Below, piece by piece: positions 52,879 to 62,282 of a stretch of DNA of 64,000 nt (the stretch's first letter is position 1; each line of letters begins with the position of its first letter). This DNA comes from Deltaproteobacteria bacterium (lineage in GTDB: Bacteria > Bdellovibrionota > JAJCYS01). Location of the stretch: contig JAJCYS010000044.1 of the NCBI GenBank assembly GCA_029262815.1, forward strand, positions 20,393-84,392, read 5' to 3'. A model generated the notes under the pieces. The model worked only from the letters and a program-made list of their open reading frames with translations. It had not been told where the DNA came from and did no database searches. Both the position numbers and the translations under genes were made by a program.

Positions 52879-55176
52879 ATGAACCCAAACCGTAAATCGC
52901 GTTATACGGCCATTTGCACTTTGTTCCTTATCCTTAGTGGTTGTGGCGGAGGTGGGAGTAAAAGCAAGGCATTCAAGGTAAAACCTACTCGCCCGATTGT
53001 ACCGATAGTCGTAACATTGGGTTACACCACATCTAGTGTCACCTATCAAGCGAATCAACCCATTATACCAAATGCAGCCCGTGTTCAGAATGGTACGTTA
53101 TCTAGGTTCACCAGCGTACCAAACATGCCAGATGGGCTTTTGCTTAACGAAAATTCAGGTAGTATTTCTGGTATACCCACAGCTGTAACCAAAAGACAAA
53201 CCTATATCATTAAAGCCATTGATCAAGATAATCGGGAAGTTTCAACTACCCTATCAATTCAGGTGGTTGCTGAAAAACCAACAACCTTTTCATATAGTAA
53301 CCAAGAGGCAACCTACCCCCAAGGCGATACCATTCCACCCAATACGCCCATCATTGAAGCTGGATCCTTATCTGAATTTACTATCTCCCCTGCGCTACCC
53401 GGTTCACTATCCATAAACGCAAACACAGGTGTGATATCCGGTGTTCCCAATACCCCACAAAGACTCACCGACTATGTGGTAAGTGCACGTTCTTCATCAG
53501 GTAAGCCTATCACTGCTAGGTTATCCATTGTTGTGAAAGAAGTTGAAACGTCCTTACCGCCACCGTCTGAACTCACATATCAAATCGTTGCAGCCAGTTA
53601 CCAAAAAAATACGTCTATCGCGAATAATATCCCCAGCATTTCAGGAGGCGCAGTTGACGAATTCTCTCTCTCTCCAGCTTTGCCACAAGGACTAAGTCTG
53701 CATCCAAAAACAGGTATCATTTCTGGCACTCCAAAAAATATTTCTGAAGAGATCATTTACTCCGTTCAAGCCAGAAACATCTCAGGAACAACGAATGCTG
53801 AAATCTCAATACGAGTTGTTGATGAACCACCCAAACGTATCACGTATAGTAATATCAGCCTCACCCTCCCGGAAGACAAACAAATTCCACCCATGGTTCC
53901 GACTACGACCGGCGGTAACCCTCTTCAGTTTATCGTGTCACCTACATTGCCAAGAGGACTCGTCTTTGAATCTAGTACAGGAAAAATATCGGGTTCTCCC
54001 GAAATTGCACAATCTCAGAAAACATATACGATCATGGCCAAAAACGACAGCGGCCAAGCTTCTACAACACTGGACCTAGCGATTGTTAGTTCCGGTCCCC
54101 CTCCTCCACTTCAGCTTTCGTACACTTCACCTACGTCTTATTACTTTTATAACCGGCCCATTGAACCCAACACACCCAACGCAACCGGTGGCCCGATCAA
54201 AACCTACCGTATTACACCACCATTGCCCAATGGCTTGACCCTCAACACCCAAACGGGTGTTATCTCAGGAACCCCTAAAGCATTCCAAGACTTTAGAGAC
54301 TTTAAAGTAAGTGCCGAAAATGAAAGCGGCCATGTGAGCACCAATATTAAGCTCTCAGTCAGTCATCCCATTTCATGTAAAGAAATTCAAAAATTAGGTC
54401 TGCAAATAAAAAAACCTTTCAAAAATGGAATCTACACCATCACACCTTTTAAAGGCCAGTCTGTTGATGTGCATTGTGATTTTAAAACGGCAGGTGGTGG
54501 ATGGACACGTATCTATGAATTTGTAGCCAATAATACACCCGCTGACCCTAAGGCTCTCGGTAATGCAAATCAGCTCGCAGATTGGATTGCAAGGCGTAAT
54601 GGCAACAAATTACTATCTCACGTGCTTGTCTACTCTCCGACACATCAACACTATATGACCTATCCCGTTAGAAGTTGTCGGGACGCAGGGTTCAAATGTT
54701 ACCACGCATATACCAACACGGTATGGCAATACAACTCGAACGCCGACTTAGAATATCCATATTGGCCTTATGTACCAGGCGGTATCAGATACTACCCTTA
54801 TCAAAATGAAAACCTACATGGTACATTCCCGCGAAGGTTGCTACCTTGGTATGCTTCATACCCCAGTGGATTAAGACTCGACCAAGAAACCCCTGGCAAA
54901 CCCATTTATCCTGGGCAAAAAACGAAAAACCCACCTTTTAAATGCAGAAAATCATATACCGCTTTTTTTCCTTCCAAATACGTTAGCAAAAAACAGTACG
55001 TAAGCGGTGAATCGTGTGATCTTTCAAACGGTCGGTATGGCTACAATGGAAATTACAAACCCTATAAAGCAATGGCTCCAGAAATCGTCTATTCCGACAG
55101 CTTTCCTAATAAATTGGGCCCCATAAATAAACGGTACTATCGTGCAACAGACGTTTGGTATTATTACGTACGTTAG
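52879..55176 (+). CDS. Cell-surface lipoprotein with five putative Ig (He_PIG) repeats and a fibrinogen-like domain
   Basis: 765 residues. Lipobox LSGC at Cys22 followed by Gly-rich linker. Five tandem repeats of 82-84 residues (about 47-131, 137-222, 232-315, 321-404 and 413-495) each contain the pattern lsPaLPxGLxxxxxTGxIxGtP, which is the He_PIG (putative Ig) signature. The C-terminal part from about 499 begins with SCKEIQKLGLQIKKPFKNGIYTI and CDFKTAGGGW (533-542), the start of a fibrinogen C-terminal-like domain. It is rich in Tyr/Pro/Asn and ends in Tyr-Val-Arg. Such domains bind sugars or proteins, so it may be an adhesin. It converges with the small membrane protein gene, overlapping by four bases. 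Confidence 0.85.
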   Translation: MNPNRKSRYTAICTLFLILSGCGGGGSKSKAFKVKPTRPIVPIVVTLGYTTSSVTYQANQPIIPNAARVQNGTLSRFTSVPNMPDGLLLNENSGSISGIPTAVTKRQTYIIKAIDQDNREVSTTLSIQVVAEKPTTFSYSNQEATYPQGDTIPPNTPIIEAGSLSEFTISPALPGSLSINANTGVISGVPNTPQRLTDYVVSARSSSGKPITARLSIVVKEVETSLPPPSELTYQIVAASYQKNTSIANNIPSISGGAVDEFSLSPALPQGLSLHPKTGIISGTPKNISEEIIYSVQARNISGTTNAEISIRVVDEPPKRITYSNISLTLPEDKQIPPMVPTTTGGNPLQFIVSPTLPRGLVFESSTGKISGSPEIAQSQKTYTIMAKNDSGQASTTLDLAIVSSGPPPPLQLSYTSPTSYYFYNRPIEPNTPNATGGPIKTYRITPPLPNGLTLNTQTGVISGTPKAFQDFRDFKVSAENESGHVSTNIKLSVSHPISCKEIQKLGLQIKKPFKNGIYTITPFKGQSVDVHCDFKTAGGGWTRIYEFVANNTPADPKALGNANQLADWIARRNGNKLLSHVLVYSPTHQHYMTYPVRSCRDAGFKCYHAYTNTVWQYNSNADLEYPYWPYVPGGIRYYPYQNENLHGTFPRRLLPWYASYPSGLRLDQETPGKPIYPGQKTKNPPFKCRKSYTAFFPSKYVSKKQYVSGESCDLSNGRYGYNGNYKPYKAMAPEIVYSDSFPNKLGPINKRYYRATDVWYYYVR

Positions 55177-55619
55177 GTGTAAGCCAGCCAAGATATCCAT
55201 GCATCGTAGCGTGGAAAGAATACCCCCTGAACCACAATACCCAGCAAGCATATAACGTAAAAATCAACATATAAGCCATAAAAAATAATAGGTGCAAATC
55301 CAATCAAACAAATACATTCGCCTAAGAATACTAAACCCAACATGTTCCGAAAGAGAACAACTGGCAATCGATCTGCTTTGGGGGCACACCTCAACGCCCT
55401 TCGAATAATCCACATGGCAATCACAACAAAAATCGCGACGGCTCCAAAAAGAAATCGGACCAAAAGAGTTGGCGCAGTATCTGAAAACCCAACAAATCCA
55501 TTGCACCTAAGTACTTCAGCAATGACAATATAGAGAATAGAGGCTCCTAACCCCAGAATGGCAAACGCTCTAGATTTTCTGAAATGCTTATCCAATTTAC
55601 TCTGAACTTCCATATCCAT
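55173..55619 (-). CDS. Small membrane protein of unknown function
   Basis: 148 residues with four hydrophobic segments (about 19-36, 48-72, 90-112 and 114-135). The N-terminus is charged (EVQSKLDKHFRKSR). No family is recognised. An AAGGAGAAG ribosome-binding site precedes ATG 55619, 12 bases after the AIM24-family gene, so both are in one operon. The 3' end overlaps the convergent lipoprotein gene. Confidence 0.7.
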   Translation of the reverse strand: MDMEVQSKLDKHFRKSRAFAILGLGASILYIVIAEVLRCNGFVGFSDTAPTLLVRFLFGAVAIFVVIAMWIIRRALRCAPKADRLPVVLFRNMLGLVFLGECICLIGFAPIIFYGLYVDFYVICLLGIVVQGVFFPRYDAWISWLAYT

Positions 55620-55631
55620 TTCATCTTCTCC

Positions 55632-56360
55632 TTAATTTTTACTTGGTATTTGGCTAATGATACGTGCAGCCAATCTTGAAAAAGGCATACTCTGCAACCA
55701 AACGGTTCCTGTACCTGACAAAGATGCTAGGAACAATCCTTCACCCCCTAAAAACATAGACTTTAAATTCCCGGCACGTGTAATTTCATATGTAATACTT
55801 GGTGTAAATCCAACAATACATCCTGTGTCTACTTTTAGAGTCTCGTTTGTCAACTCTTTGCGTACAATCGTACCACCCGCATGTACAAAAGCCATCCCGT
55901 CTCCACTAAGCTTTTGTAAAATAAACCCTTCACCGCCAAAAAAACCTGCACCCAATTTCTTTGTTAATGTAATGCTTACTTGAGTCCCTAATGCGGCAGC
56001 TAAAAAAGCGTCTTTTTGGCAGATTAATTCGCCACCTATTTCGGCCATGTTAAGCGCAACCACTTTGCCTGGGTGTGGCGCAGAAAAAGCAACTCGTTTT
56101 TTACCTGAACCTTCGTTTGTGAAATGCGTTAAGAATATTGATTCACCAGTGAGCATACGCTTGCCAGCCCCAAACAGTTTTGAAAACACACCTTCAGAAG
56201 GATTAGACCCGTCACCCATTTTAGCTTGAAATGAGATTCCAGCCTCCATGTAACACATCGCACCCGCTTCAGCGATAACAGTTTCTTGAGGATCCAGCTC
56301 GACTTCAACCAACTGTATATCATCGCCTATAATTTCATAATCAACTTTATGACACCGCAT
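55632..56360 (-). CDS. AIM24 / TIGR00266 family protein
   Basis: 242 residues of the beta-rich TIGR00266 type: [36 protein letters not shown] at the N-terminus, [24 protein letters not shown] in the middle and a [30 protein letters not shown] ending, as in proteins annotated 'TIGR00266 family'. Relatives in eukaryotes are the mitochondrial AIM24. The bacterial role is unknown. No transmembrane helix. The start at 56360 could also be the Met-less VDYEI shortly downstream. Confidence 0.88.
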   Translation of the reverse strand: MRCHKVDYEIIGDDIQLVEVELDPQETVIAEAGAMCYMEAGISFQAKMGDGSNPSEGVFSKLFGAGKRMLTGESIFLTHFTNEGSGKKRVAFSAPHPGKVVALNMAEIGGELICQKDAFLAAALGTQVSITLTKKLGAGFFGGEGFILQKLSGDGMAFVHAGGTIVRKELTNETLKVDTGCIVGFTPSITYEITRAGNLKSMFLGGEGLFLASLSGTGTVWLQSMPFSRLAARIISQIPSKN

Positions 56361-56453
56361 ATTAACCTCGTTGTAATTCCAGCTTCACCTGGAGCTGGAG
56401 TTATCATTCATTTCTAATTGATACAAAACCTGATTTTACTCTCAGAGTAAGAG

Positions 56454-57653
56454 TTATTGATTTGCGAAACAAGCCAATTCTTTTAACGTGGCACGTCGAT
56501 GCAAAATTAAACAGGCAGAACCGAGGATACCACTCATTAGCAGTACATATGCCAGTGGAAACGCATTTCCCCATCGAAAAAATATAAGTATAGTGGCCAC
56601 AAGACCCGCTAACCCAAATCGTAAAAAACCTAAGAGCGCAGATGCGGTAGCCGCTAAATGCGGAAATGGGGTTATTGCCCCAGCAATACTATTAGGCATC
56701 ACAAATGCAATACCTACCATTGCAAGGTACATCGGCCACATGACTATTTGAATAGAGAGGGGCAGCATGAATGACAACATCCCCATTAACGTACCAGCAG
56801 ATAAAATACACAAAAACCCAAATTGTAGTAGTTTTAGTCGATCCACTTTACCTACAAATCGGACATATAGGGTGTTACTCATCACAAATACAAATGCGTT
56901 AGAGCCAAACAGCCACCCAAATGTACTTGGTGTGCATTTGAGGACCGAAATAAATAAATAAGGAGAGTAAGAAATGAATGCAAATAAGGCCATGAATGAT
57001 AACAAACAAGAAATTGCATAGATGCGATAAGTAGAATGACGCATAATATCGCAATACCGCCCAAAAAGATCTTTTACGCGAAAGGGTGTTTTGTAGATAT
57101 TTGACTCCGAAAGTACACATCTCACCAAGAAAGCAGCCCCAAAAGCAGTGAAAACTAGAAAGAGAAAATTAGCTCGCCAGCTGAAATAAGTAGCAATGAT
57201 GCCTCCAAGAACAGGCGCTACAACAGGCGCCATTCCAGCCATTGAGGCCATATAAGACATAATTTTTGCACCTGACTCTGGATCACACCGATCCCGAACA
57301 ATGGCCACACTCAAAACGAGCCCAGTACATCCCCCGAATGCTTGGATCCCTCTACCAATAACTAAAACTTCGATGTGCTGTGCAAAAGCACAGCACAAAC
57401 TGCCAATGATATAGATCCCTAAGCCAGCATAAAGAATGGGGAGACGACCATATTGATCTGACAACGGCCCCACAATTAGCTGAGAGCATGCATATACAAT
57501 CATGAAGACACTTAACGTAAGTTGCGCAACCGTAGGAGTCGTATGAAATAAATCAATAATTTGTGGCAGAGTGGGCAGGTAAATATCCATCGATAAGGGC
57601 AATAACCCTGCTAACAGTGATAGTGTAGCGATCCAAATCAATTTCGAGTTCAT
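56454..57653 (-). CDS. Bcr/CflA family drug-resistance MFS transporter
   Basis: 399 residues with twelve membrane helices. The N-terminal SMDIYLPTLPQI block and LIVGPLSDQYGRLPILYAGL (motif A) followed by the RGIQAFGGCTGLVLSVAIVRD segment identify the Bcr/CflA group of drug:proton antiporters. Probably a single-gene unit, with about 90 bases on each side. The substrate cannot be read. Confidence 0.9.
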   Translation of the reverse strand: MNSKLIWIATLSLLAGLLPLSMDIYLPTLPQIIDLFHTTPTVAQLTLSVFMIVYACSQLIVGPLSDQYGRLPILYAGLGIYIIGSLCCAFAQHIEVLVIGRGIQAFGGCTGLVLSVAIVRDRCDPESGAKIMSYMASMAGMAPVVAPVLGGIIATYFSWRANFLFLVFTAFGAAFLVRCVLSESNIYKTPFRVKDLFGRYCDIMRHSTYRIYAISCLLSFMALFAFISYSPYLFISVLKCTPSTFGWLFGSNAFVFVMSNTLYVRFVGKVDRLKLLQFGFLCILSAGTLMGMLSFMLPLSIQIVMWPMYLAMVGIAFVMPNSIAGAITPFPHLAATASALLGFLRFGLAGLVATILIFFRWGNAFPLAYVLLMSGILGSACLILHRRATLKELACFANQ

Positions 57654-57751
57654 AGGTTACAACTATACGGCATTCATCAGAATACTTAAAATCAGTAAGG
57701 GTAATGAGTGAAATAAGTATTTTTTATATTTCATTACTTGAACCACACGCC

Positions 57752-58471
57752 CTAGAATCGACCATGCCTAATAAAATGGAGCGTTTTTTCAAAGGTATCA
57801 AACCCGTGCATAATTTTGGTATGCCCTCGTTCGACAATCGTAAAATCGCTCATATGAGGTAATTTTGTTTCCTCGATCGTAACTGTGCCATCATTGGGTC
57901 CGTCAATAAACCACCAACCCAGATTCCCCGCAATTACACCAAATTCGGTCGAAGGAATGGGGATATCTTTATAAAACGCGGGCCTCGCCATTTGTTGTCC
58001 AATATTTCCAAATAACATCTGAAAAAGAATGTTGTCTTTCCAATACTGCGCTGACTTCGGAGAGTTATTAGGCGGCGCTAGCATCACGATCCGGCCTAAC
58101 CCTTTTGGCAGACCATATTTAAATGCTTTTCGAATCACTAAGTTGCCTAGGGAATGCGCTACCAGATGGTACGTAGGTGTTTTTAGATTCGCCCTGATAA
58201 ATAAGATTAATTCCCTGCTGATAGCATCTAACGGTTTTAAGCTCGACCAATAATTAAAATTAAGTGTTGGATATTTTTTTATGTTAAACCGTCTTCGCAT
58301 AACCCACATCGTCATGCGAGTACTTAATACGCCGTGGAGTAGGATAATGGTTTCACTACGTGTCGGTTTTTCAAAAAATCGATTTTTGTCGTCAAGGTAT
58401 GACCTATCGACTTCAGAAAAAGCAATGCTTGAACTTACTAGAACAGCGAATAAACAAACCCAATGCTTCAT
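57752..58471 (-). CDS. Secreted alpha/beta-hydrolase (lipase-like), copy A of a tandem pair
   Basis: 239 residues. Signal peptide (CLFAVLVSSSIAFSE). Oxyanion-hole-type LLHGVLS, nucleophile AHSLGN (Ser107), acid in GPNDGTVTIEE and His in ERGHTKIMHG form a likely catalytic triad. Strongly similar along its whole length to the next gene upstream, starting at 59292, so the two arose by tandem duplication. The family is class-2 lipase/PGAP1-like. Substrate unknown. Confidence 0.82.
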   Translation of the reverse strand: MKHWVCLFAVLVSSSIAFSEVDRSYLDDKNRFFEKPTRSETIILLHGVLSTRMTMWVMRRRFNIKKYPTLNFNYWSSLKPLDAISRELILFIRANLKTPTYHLVAHSLGNLVIRKAFKYGLPKGLGRIVMLAPPNNSPKSAQYWKDNILFQMLFGNIGQQMARPAFYKDIPIPSTEFGVIAGNLGWWFIDGPNDGTVTIEETKLPHMSDFTIVERGHTKIMHGFDTFEKTLHFIRHGRF

Positions 58472-58485
58472 AAATGTATTAGATA

Positions 58486-59292
58486 CTACTGTATACTGGT
58501 TTTCTGCTCTGATTGGCTTAATTGTGCAAATTGCACACGGTTATCTTGTGCATGTATGAATTTCCCAGAATTGAAAAAACGAACGGTCTGTTGAAATGTA
58601 TCCATACCATTCATGATATAGCCGTGTTCATGGTCGAGTACAATAAAGTCTTTCATATTGGGCAACTTAGTTTCACGTACGGTGACAGTACTATCATTTG
58701 CTTCACCAAAATAAGACCAGCCTCTACTACCCGCAATCACTCCAAATTCCGATTTGGGCAATGGGATATCAGCGTAAAACGATTCGCTAGAAAGTTGTTG
58801 CCCTGTACGGCCAAAGAACATTTTATACAAATGATTTTTTTTCCAATATTTTGCAGCACTCGATGGATTATTGGGAGGCGCAAGCATAACGATCCGGCCT
58901 AACCCTTTTGGAAATCCAAATTTAAACGCTTTACGAATAACTAAATTTCCAAGGGAATGCGCGGTTAAATGATAGGTTGGCGTTTTAACATTATTTTTAA
59001 TAAATTGAATGAGATTTTTAGCAATTTGTTCAAGGGTGTTAAAAGCAGACCAATAAGAAAAATTATGAGAAGGATATCCTGCTAACGTAAACCGCCGTTG
59101 CATGACCCACATCGCGATTCGGGTTTGATACATACCATGAAGTAGGATAACTGTTTCGTTTTTAGTCGGCTTCTTTAGAAAAAGTCCTTTTTGATTCAGA
59201 TCTATGTGTTCAACTTCTGCAAAACTTTGAGTCGCGCAAACAAATAATAGGAAGGAAAAACAAATCATTTTTTTACTTAATGACAGTCTCAT
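58486..59292 (-). CDS. Secreted alpha/beta-hydrolase (lipase-like), copy B of a tandem pair
   Basis: 268 residues from ATG 59292, chosen because it keeps a normal signal peptide (MICFSFLLFVCATQSFAE); the GTG at 59304 overlaps the upstream AAGGAG ribosome-binding site. LLHGMYQ, AHSLGN (nucleophile Ser113), NDSTVTV and the His in DHEHGYIM are present. It is separated from copy A by 14 bases and similar in almost every block (e.g. NLVIRKAFK...LPKGLGRIVMLAPPNN), but its C-terminus is about 20 residues longer and rich in Gln/Ser. Both copies keep their triads, so both may be active. Confidence 0.82.
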   Translation of the reverse strand: MRLSLSKKMICFSFLLFVCATQSFAEVEHIDLNQKGLFLKKPTKNETVILLHGMYQTRIAMWVMQRRFTLAGYPSHNFSYWSAFNTLEQIAKNLIQFIKNNVKTPTYHLTAHSLGNLVIRKAFKFGFPKGLGRIVMLAPPNNPSSAAKYWKKNHLYKMFFGRTGQQLSSESFYADIPLPKSEFGVIAGSRGWSYFGEANDSTVTVRETKLPNMKDFIVLDHEHGYIMNGMDTFQQTVRFFNSGKFIHAQDNRVQFAQLSQSEQKTSIQ

Positions 59293-59304
59293 GGCCCCTT
59301 CCAC

Positions 59305-59513
59305 TCCTTGATTTATAGTTTATAATTTACTAAATGAAATTAATTTATACTACTATTAATGGAATCTGTCAAGAATTATATGCGGTTATTAAGCAATTTC
59401 AAGGGCGAAAATCGAAGTTGAAATAAGATTCACATTTGCTAGGGCGTATCCTGGATATACTTGAAGAGAATCTGATTAACTGAACCGTGAAGGTTTTGGA
59501 CCTAATCTACTAC
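59305..59513. other. Intergenic region, no gene seen
   Basis: AT-rich stretch of about 210 bases between the lipase pair and a secreted gene on the same strand. It probably holds the promoter of the lipase pair (minus strand). I see no repeat, tRNA or clear promoter. Confidence 0.4.
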
Positions 59514-60197
59514 TTATCTACGAAGCCTCGAAGTTAAACTATTGATATTATTTATGAAATTACCAACTTCTTTAAGAAACTGACTAACAAGACCATCCAT
59601 AGCACTTTCATTAAATATCAACTGCATATATACAATAAGCTCTTCAGGATTCCAGTCGTCTTTATCCCGCCTGGATCGACGTTTTCGACGCTTTTTTCTG
59701 CTTTTTCTGCGAGATACAAGCTGGATACCCGATTCATCAACCCCATCATTTAATTGGACCCAGCCAGCTTGAATAAGCTTAAATTGGCTTTCAATGTCTT
59801 TTAACCCACCAACGCTACTTTTCAAAAACTCAGCTGCTGTTCGACACGTGACCTGTCGTGTTGCTCCCCTATTAAAACGACTTAACCATTGAGATACACC
59901 AGCCGCTTGATCTTCATATTTTGCATTCTTATCTAATACCCGACTCATTTCCCATTGTAGGTCCCACGAAGGACGATCTGATAATGCATAAGCTGTCGAA
60001 AAAGCCCCTTGAGACCCTCTACCTGTTGTTCTGAGTCCAGACTCCAACTTTGATAGCGCCCGCTCAAGTGAGGCTACGTGAATCTCCAAAGCGGACAAAA
60101 AGGCCTGTTTTTCGAGCTTGCCGCCTTTGCACACTGCATGACTTAGAGGTGCAAAACCAACGACGCCAAGACATATAGCTAAAGGTATCTTCCTCAT
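59514..60197 (-). CDS. Secreted protein of unknown function with basic tract
   Basis: 227 residues if ATG 60197 (Met7 of the longer frame at 60215) is used, which gives the normal signal peptide RKIPLAICLGVVGFAPLSHA. Two cysteines remain in the mature protein. The N-terminal part is helical; a strongly basic stretch RRKSRKKRRKRRSRR lies near residue 170 and may bind nucleic acid or an acidic polymer. No family is recognised. It lies just after the Tiki/ChaN-like gene and in the same direction, with a gap of 36 bases. Confidence 0.6.
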   Translation of the reverse strand: MRKIPLAICLGVVGFAPLSHAVCKGGKLEKQAFLSALEIHVASLERALSKLESGLRTTGRGSQGAFSTAYALSDRPSWDLQWEMSRVLDKNAKYEDQAAGVSQWLSRFNRGATRQVTCRTAAEFLKSSVGGLKDIESQFKLIQAGWVQLNDGVDESGIQLVSRRKSRKKRRKRRSRRDKDDWNPEELIVYMQLIFNESAMDGLVSQFLKEVGNFINNINSLTSRLRR

Positions 60198-60233
60198 ACC
60201 ATCCGGATCGGTCATTTACGAAAAAACAATACC

Positions 60234-61454
60234 TTATTCAGCTTGATTTAAATAAACGAATTTAAAATAATGGGTTCTACTTTTACTAAAGTTATTTGGG
60301 AGCGGCTCTGTAAATTGGCTATCGAAATCATAATAATAGACAACACGCTCAGGATAAAGAGAAGTCAAAAAATCTTGAAAATTCGTACCACTTCTAAATC
60401 CTTGTTTACTGCTGTGAAAGTGACCCATCCCACCAAAAATAATACCTCGTCCTGTAGATGGAATTCTTTTGGCCCATACATTACTCCTCACAGCCACTCG
60501 TTCACCATCATTTCCACCGCGCTCAACATAGTCAGGGTGTGTATCAAGTCCAATAACGCGTGTTTTATTTTTTCGAGCATGTTGTAGTGTTTTGTAATAT
60601 GGATTTTGTTCCCCTATAGGAGGTCTGCCCGAACGATCTGTCCAATACCATTTAAACCCACTGAAGTCTCCATATTCTAGTAGATGCCTTCGAGCGACCA
60701 TATAGCTCATCGAATCTTCAGGTTCAAATATGTACCAATCAAGGTAGTGTTGATACGTATGTGGATACATCTCAAGGCCTACCCATGAAACAGATGGGTG
60801 TTGAAGCAATATTTGAAAAATAATTATATGCTCTGCATGCCCATGGCGATCTGGAAACAACAACACACTGTCAGCAGGCCCTGTGTAAAATACTTGCTGT
60901 TCCGATGTCTTTAGAAAAGTAGTTTTAGGGTCCGAAAAAAAACCCTTATATCTTCTCTGATAAACTTCCAACTCTTCTCTGAAATAAGGATTGGGTTGAG
61001 TAAATGTATCTAATAATTTATTACGTTTAAGTATGTCTAACCAAAGTTTTAATGCCGAGTTTCCTGAAAGCAAACCCGGGTAAGGCGTAAATGTTTTCAA
61101 TCGAAGATAAGCTCCCTCTTTTCTGAATAAACGCACCTCTTTTTTGCCGTTAAAAAAGAGACGGACAGAACTACTTCGAGTGTCATGCTGCATACAGCAT
61201 AATCGGCCTTCCAAAAATAAATGCGCTTCAACTTGCTCCTGCGTAATGCCTCGTGAAGCAATAATATATTTTTGAGGTATGAGTTCATTATCTGGCAATT
61301 CACCATGACTCACAATTTTCTTGAACAGTGTCTTGCCTAATCTTTTTTGATAATACGTGATTGCCTCTTGCAAACTCACACACTCTTGAGTTGCAAAACT
61401 AGAGTTACCACAAGAGATAACCAAAAGTGTGACTATAAATAGAAGTTTACACAT
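60234..61454 (-). CDS. Exported protein distantly like the Tiki/ChaN/EreA superfamily
   Basis: 406 residues with an N-terminal hydrophobic stretch and a possible lipobox VISC (Cys15), or Sec cleavage a little later. A block in the centre, VLLFPDRHGHAEHIIIFQ, then WVGLEMYPHTYQHY, IGLDTHPDY and GGMGHFHSS, follows the order of Tiki/ChaN/EreA-type proteins (which have GExH, LE, and GxxHF). The first Glu is not seen, so activity is uncertain. ChaN binds haem, Tiki is a protease and EreA is an esterase; none of these can be chosen. The N-terminal 140 residues are unrecognised. Confidence 0.5.
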   Translation of the reverse strand: MCKLLFIVTLLVISCGNSSFATQECVSLQEAITYYQKRLGKTLFKKIVSHGELPDNELIPQKYIIASRGITQEQVEAHLFLEGRLCCMQHDTRSSSVRLFFNGKKEVRLFRKEGAYLRLKTFTPYPGLLSGNSALKLWLDILKRNKLLDTFTQPNPYFREELEVYQRRYKGFFSDPKTTFLKTSEQQVFYTGPADSVLLFPDRHGHAEHIIIFQILLQHPSVSWVGLEMYPHTYQHYLDWYIFEPEDSMSYMVARRHLLEYGDFSGFKWYWTDRSGRPPIGEQNPYYKTLQHARKNKTRVIGLDTHPDYVERGGNDGERVAVRSNVWAKRIPSTGRGIIFGGMGHFHSSKQGFRSGTNFQDFLTSLYPERVVYYYDFDSQFTEPLPNNFSKSRTHYFKFVYLNQAE

Positions 61455-61628
61455 CTACTAAATCTACTGCCTCACTATATCCCAACACACTAAAATTGAG
61501 CGAATACAACTCGCCACAAAACAAAATGAGTGGGTGTATACTGACACACCACCCCCACCCCTTGTCAATCTTGGAATATGTTTTTCCCTGAGACGGTTTT
61601 CTAGAATAATTTGAGTAAGCTAAGGCCT
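61455..61628. other. Intergenic region, no gene seen
   Basis: A 174-base stretch containing a C-run (CACCACCCCCACCCC near 61550). No terminator hairpin, repeat copy or promoter is clear. Confidence 0.4.
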
Positions 61629-62273
61629 CTAAACAGATATGAGCGTGTCCAGTTCCTCTGTCGTGAGATGCTTCTGGGCGAGAGGAATCGCAATATTATC
61701 CTCACGAAATGCGTGAAGACGCATCTTTTCAACCAGATCTTTCCCTTGCTCAATTGCTGAATCCAAAACAATCAATCGTGACTTCTCGTCCGGCAATCGT
61801 GTGCAAAGCGCAAACAAATTAAACGAAACAGCAGATATTTGAATAAACTGCGCATGTTCATTAAGCAGAATATCAACACATGTCGTTTTTTCATCCCCGT
61901 TACTGTGCTCCCCTTTTTCAACTAAACGTTTTTTTAGTATTGGAAATAGTAAATCCTCTTCCTTTCTATTATGAGCCCATACGGAGTGATCAAAAAATTC
62001 AAAAAAATGCTTTAACTTAGAATTCGAATCAGGACTTATCCCCTCTTGCTGCATGTGAAGAAGAACATCCTCAAATGTCTTTAACTCTTGTTCTAAATGA
62101 GAATGGTCAGTCACCAAATCTCTTAACATCGGATGAAGGGATTCTTTATCAATATTTTCCGAGTTTGGTGGCGAATAAGCATCAGGTGGGTCCATGGGAG
62201 ACAAAGCCTCATCAGATGTTCCTTTTTTTTCAACAAATCGTCTAATAGGGTCTTTTTCAAATTTTTTATCCAT
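61629..62273 (-). CDS. Hemerythrin-like HHE domain protein
   Basis: 214 residues. After a charged, Pro-rich N-terminus, helices carry HPMLRDLVTDHSHLEQEL, FFDHSVWAHNRKEEDLLFPIL, LLNEHAQFIQI and MRLHAFREDNIAIPLAQ: the H...H...HxxxE...H pattern of HHE/hemerythrin domains that bind a di-iron centre. Relatives detect or detoxify NO and oxygen. It lies nine bases after narK on the same strand, so it is likely to be co-transcribed; sensing or scavenging of NO from nitrite metabolism is an attractive inference. Confidence 0.82.
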   Translation of the reverse strand: MDKKFEKDPIRRFVEKKGTSDEALSPMDPPDAYSPPNSENIDKESLHPMLRDLVTDHSHLEQELKTFEDVLLHMQQEGISPDSNSKLKHFFEFFDHSVWAHNRKEEDLLFPILKKRLVEKGEHSNGDEKTTCVDILLNEHAQFIQISAVSFNLFALCTRLPDEKSRLIVLDSAIEQGKDLVEKMRLHAFREDNIAIPLAQKHLTTEELDTLISV

Positions 62274-62282
62274 AATTATCTC

